This document shows, piece after piece, positions 14,259 to 14,919 of a DNA stretch of 14,919 nucleotides. Numbering within the stretch: position 1 is the first letter of the stretch; each line of letters opens with the position of its first letter. The DNA is taken from NCBI GenBank assembly GCA_964431965.1, contig CAYSLU010000112.1, positions 1 through 14,919 of the forward strand, in the 5' to 3' direction. The notes below the pieces were generated by a model. It was not told the origin of the DNA. It worked only from the letters and a program-made list of their open reading frames with translations, and searched no databases. Source of the DNA: CAYSLU01 sp964431965 (GTDB lineage Bacteria > Verrucomicrobiota > Kiritimatiellia > CAIKKV01 > CAYSLU01). Both the position numbers and the translations under genes were made by a program.

Positions 14259-14919
14259 TCAGTCCTCCGCATCCCGACCAGTCGGCAGCCAGGCTGGGAG
14301 CACGCGCTGGAACTCCTCCACGACGTGCAAGGGCAGCGCGCGCAGGAGCACGCGGGTCCGGCAGGCCGTGGGCTCGCGGATGCGGCGCGCCATGAGCCCG
14401 GCCAGGAGCAGGAACGGGATGCTGGCGTAGAATGTCAGGCGCAGATCGGCCCCGGGCATGACGCGCTCCATCCAGCCCGGCAGGTGTCCGCCGAGCACCG
14501 GCATCGGAGCCACGGCGAAGGTCACGAGGATCGAGTAGATCGCAAACTGGACCGACCGCCCCAGCCCCGGCGTCACCTTGTAGAGCAGCGTGCTCAGGGC
14601 CACGGCCACGCCTCCATGCCCCAGGCCGGCGAGCACGTTGACCGGGGGGATAATCCAGTAAGCCGCCCTGGCCGTGTCTACCTCCAGCCACACCAGCTGA
14701 ACGGCCCCGAGCGTGAAGCTGCAAGCCGCCAGGATCGCGCGGCACCCGTACCGGTCGACCATCCGCCCCCAGAACGGCGACGACGCGAGCATGGCGACGA
14801 TCACCACCGAGTTCACCAGCCCGATGCCGAGGAAGCTCATCTTGAGGTCGCGGATCATGTACGTGCTGTAGAACGGGCCGGCGATCGACTGCATGGACCA
14901 GAACAGGGCGAAGACCATC
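14259..14919 (-). CDS. MFS transporter, C-terminal half (runs off the window edge)
   Basis: About 219 visible residues with roughly six hydrophobic helices, a loop motif GRMVDRYG (fragment residues 51-58) and a short basic and amphipathic tail, as in the second half of a 12-helix major facilitator. The GxxxDRxG motif is the conserved cytoplasmic loop between helices 2-3 and 8-9; the stop after six helices points to 8-9 here. The in-frame ATG at 14918 is probably an internal methionine, and the true start lies beyond the window. The substrate cannot be deduced. The stop is 62 nt before the antitoxin start on the same strand, so read-through transcription is possible, though the toxin-antitoxin pair probably has its own promoter. 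Confidence 0.8.
   Translation of the reverse strand, partial: MVFALFWSMQSIAGPFYSTYMIRDLKMSFLGIGLVNSVVIVAMLASSPFWGRMVDRYGCRAILAACSFTLGAVQLVWLEVDTARAAYWIIPPVNVLAGLGHGGVAVALSTLLYKVTPGLGRSVQFAIYSILVTFAVAPMPVLGGHLPGWMERVMPGADLRLTFYASIPFLLLAGLMARRIREPTACRTRVLLRALPLHVVEEFQRVLPAWLPTGRDAED

Noticed and set aside
14206..14745. Long upstream extension of the antitoxin (270 residues)
   Set aside because: The extension lies over the MFS coding sequence in another frame; Phd/YefM antitoxins are about 80-90 residues.

Overview
The window looks like a piece of a high-GC Gram-negative genome. It is probably a metagenome or draft assembly, because a block of exactly 100 Ns (13253-13352) marks a scaffold gap. 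Giant exported proteins that combine PQQ-type propellers, CBM9-like and malectin-like domains, next to a cytochrome-c-fused CydA relative, suggest the PVC superphylum (Planctomycetota, Verrucomicrobiota or Kiritimatiellota). That placement is inference from gene style; no rRNA or marker gene is present.

Layout. Region 1 (53-10334, plus strand): two adjacent paralogous genes of about 1,710 codons each, 16 bp apart, the second with its ribosome binding site overlapping the first gene's stop codon. Both encode exported multidomain proteins with one chassis: signal peptide, PQQ-like propeller blades, an embedded methyltransferase-like Rossmann domain without a recognisable SAM glycine loop, more propeller blades with a conserved four-cysteine pattern, a CBM9-like domain, and a C-terminal malectin-like domain. 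They differ in where additional CBM9-like modules are inserted: two in propeller loops of the first protein, and two in tandem inside the terminal CBM9-like domain of the second.

Region 2 (10353-13252, minus strand, convergent with region 1): the 3' part of a DUF2959 gene, then a cytochrome bd superfamily subunit I relative with a C-terminal domain carrying two CxxCH motifs, then a multi-pass membrane partner overlapping it by 4 nt. Spacing fits one operon. The CydA relative keeps residues matching the high-spin haem region of CydA but shows no histidine where the low-spin haem b558 ligand is expected and has no quinol-binding Q-loop. It may take electrons through its c-haems rather than from quinol.

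Region 3 (13353-14919, minus strand, beyond the gap): the C-terminal half of an MFS transporter running off the right edge, followed by a Phd/YefM-type antitoxin and a PIN-domain (VapC-like) toxin overlapping by 4 nt. Adjacency of region 3 to region 2 depends on scaffolding.

No rRNA, tRNA, CRISPR array, insertion sequence or clear intrinsic terminator was found. The most unusual content is the pair of giant mosaic propeller proteins and the atypical two-subunit oxidase-like complex.
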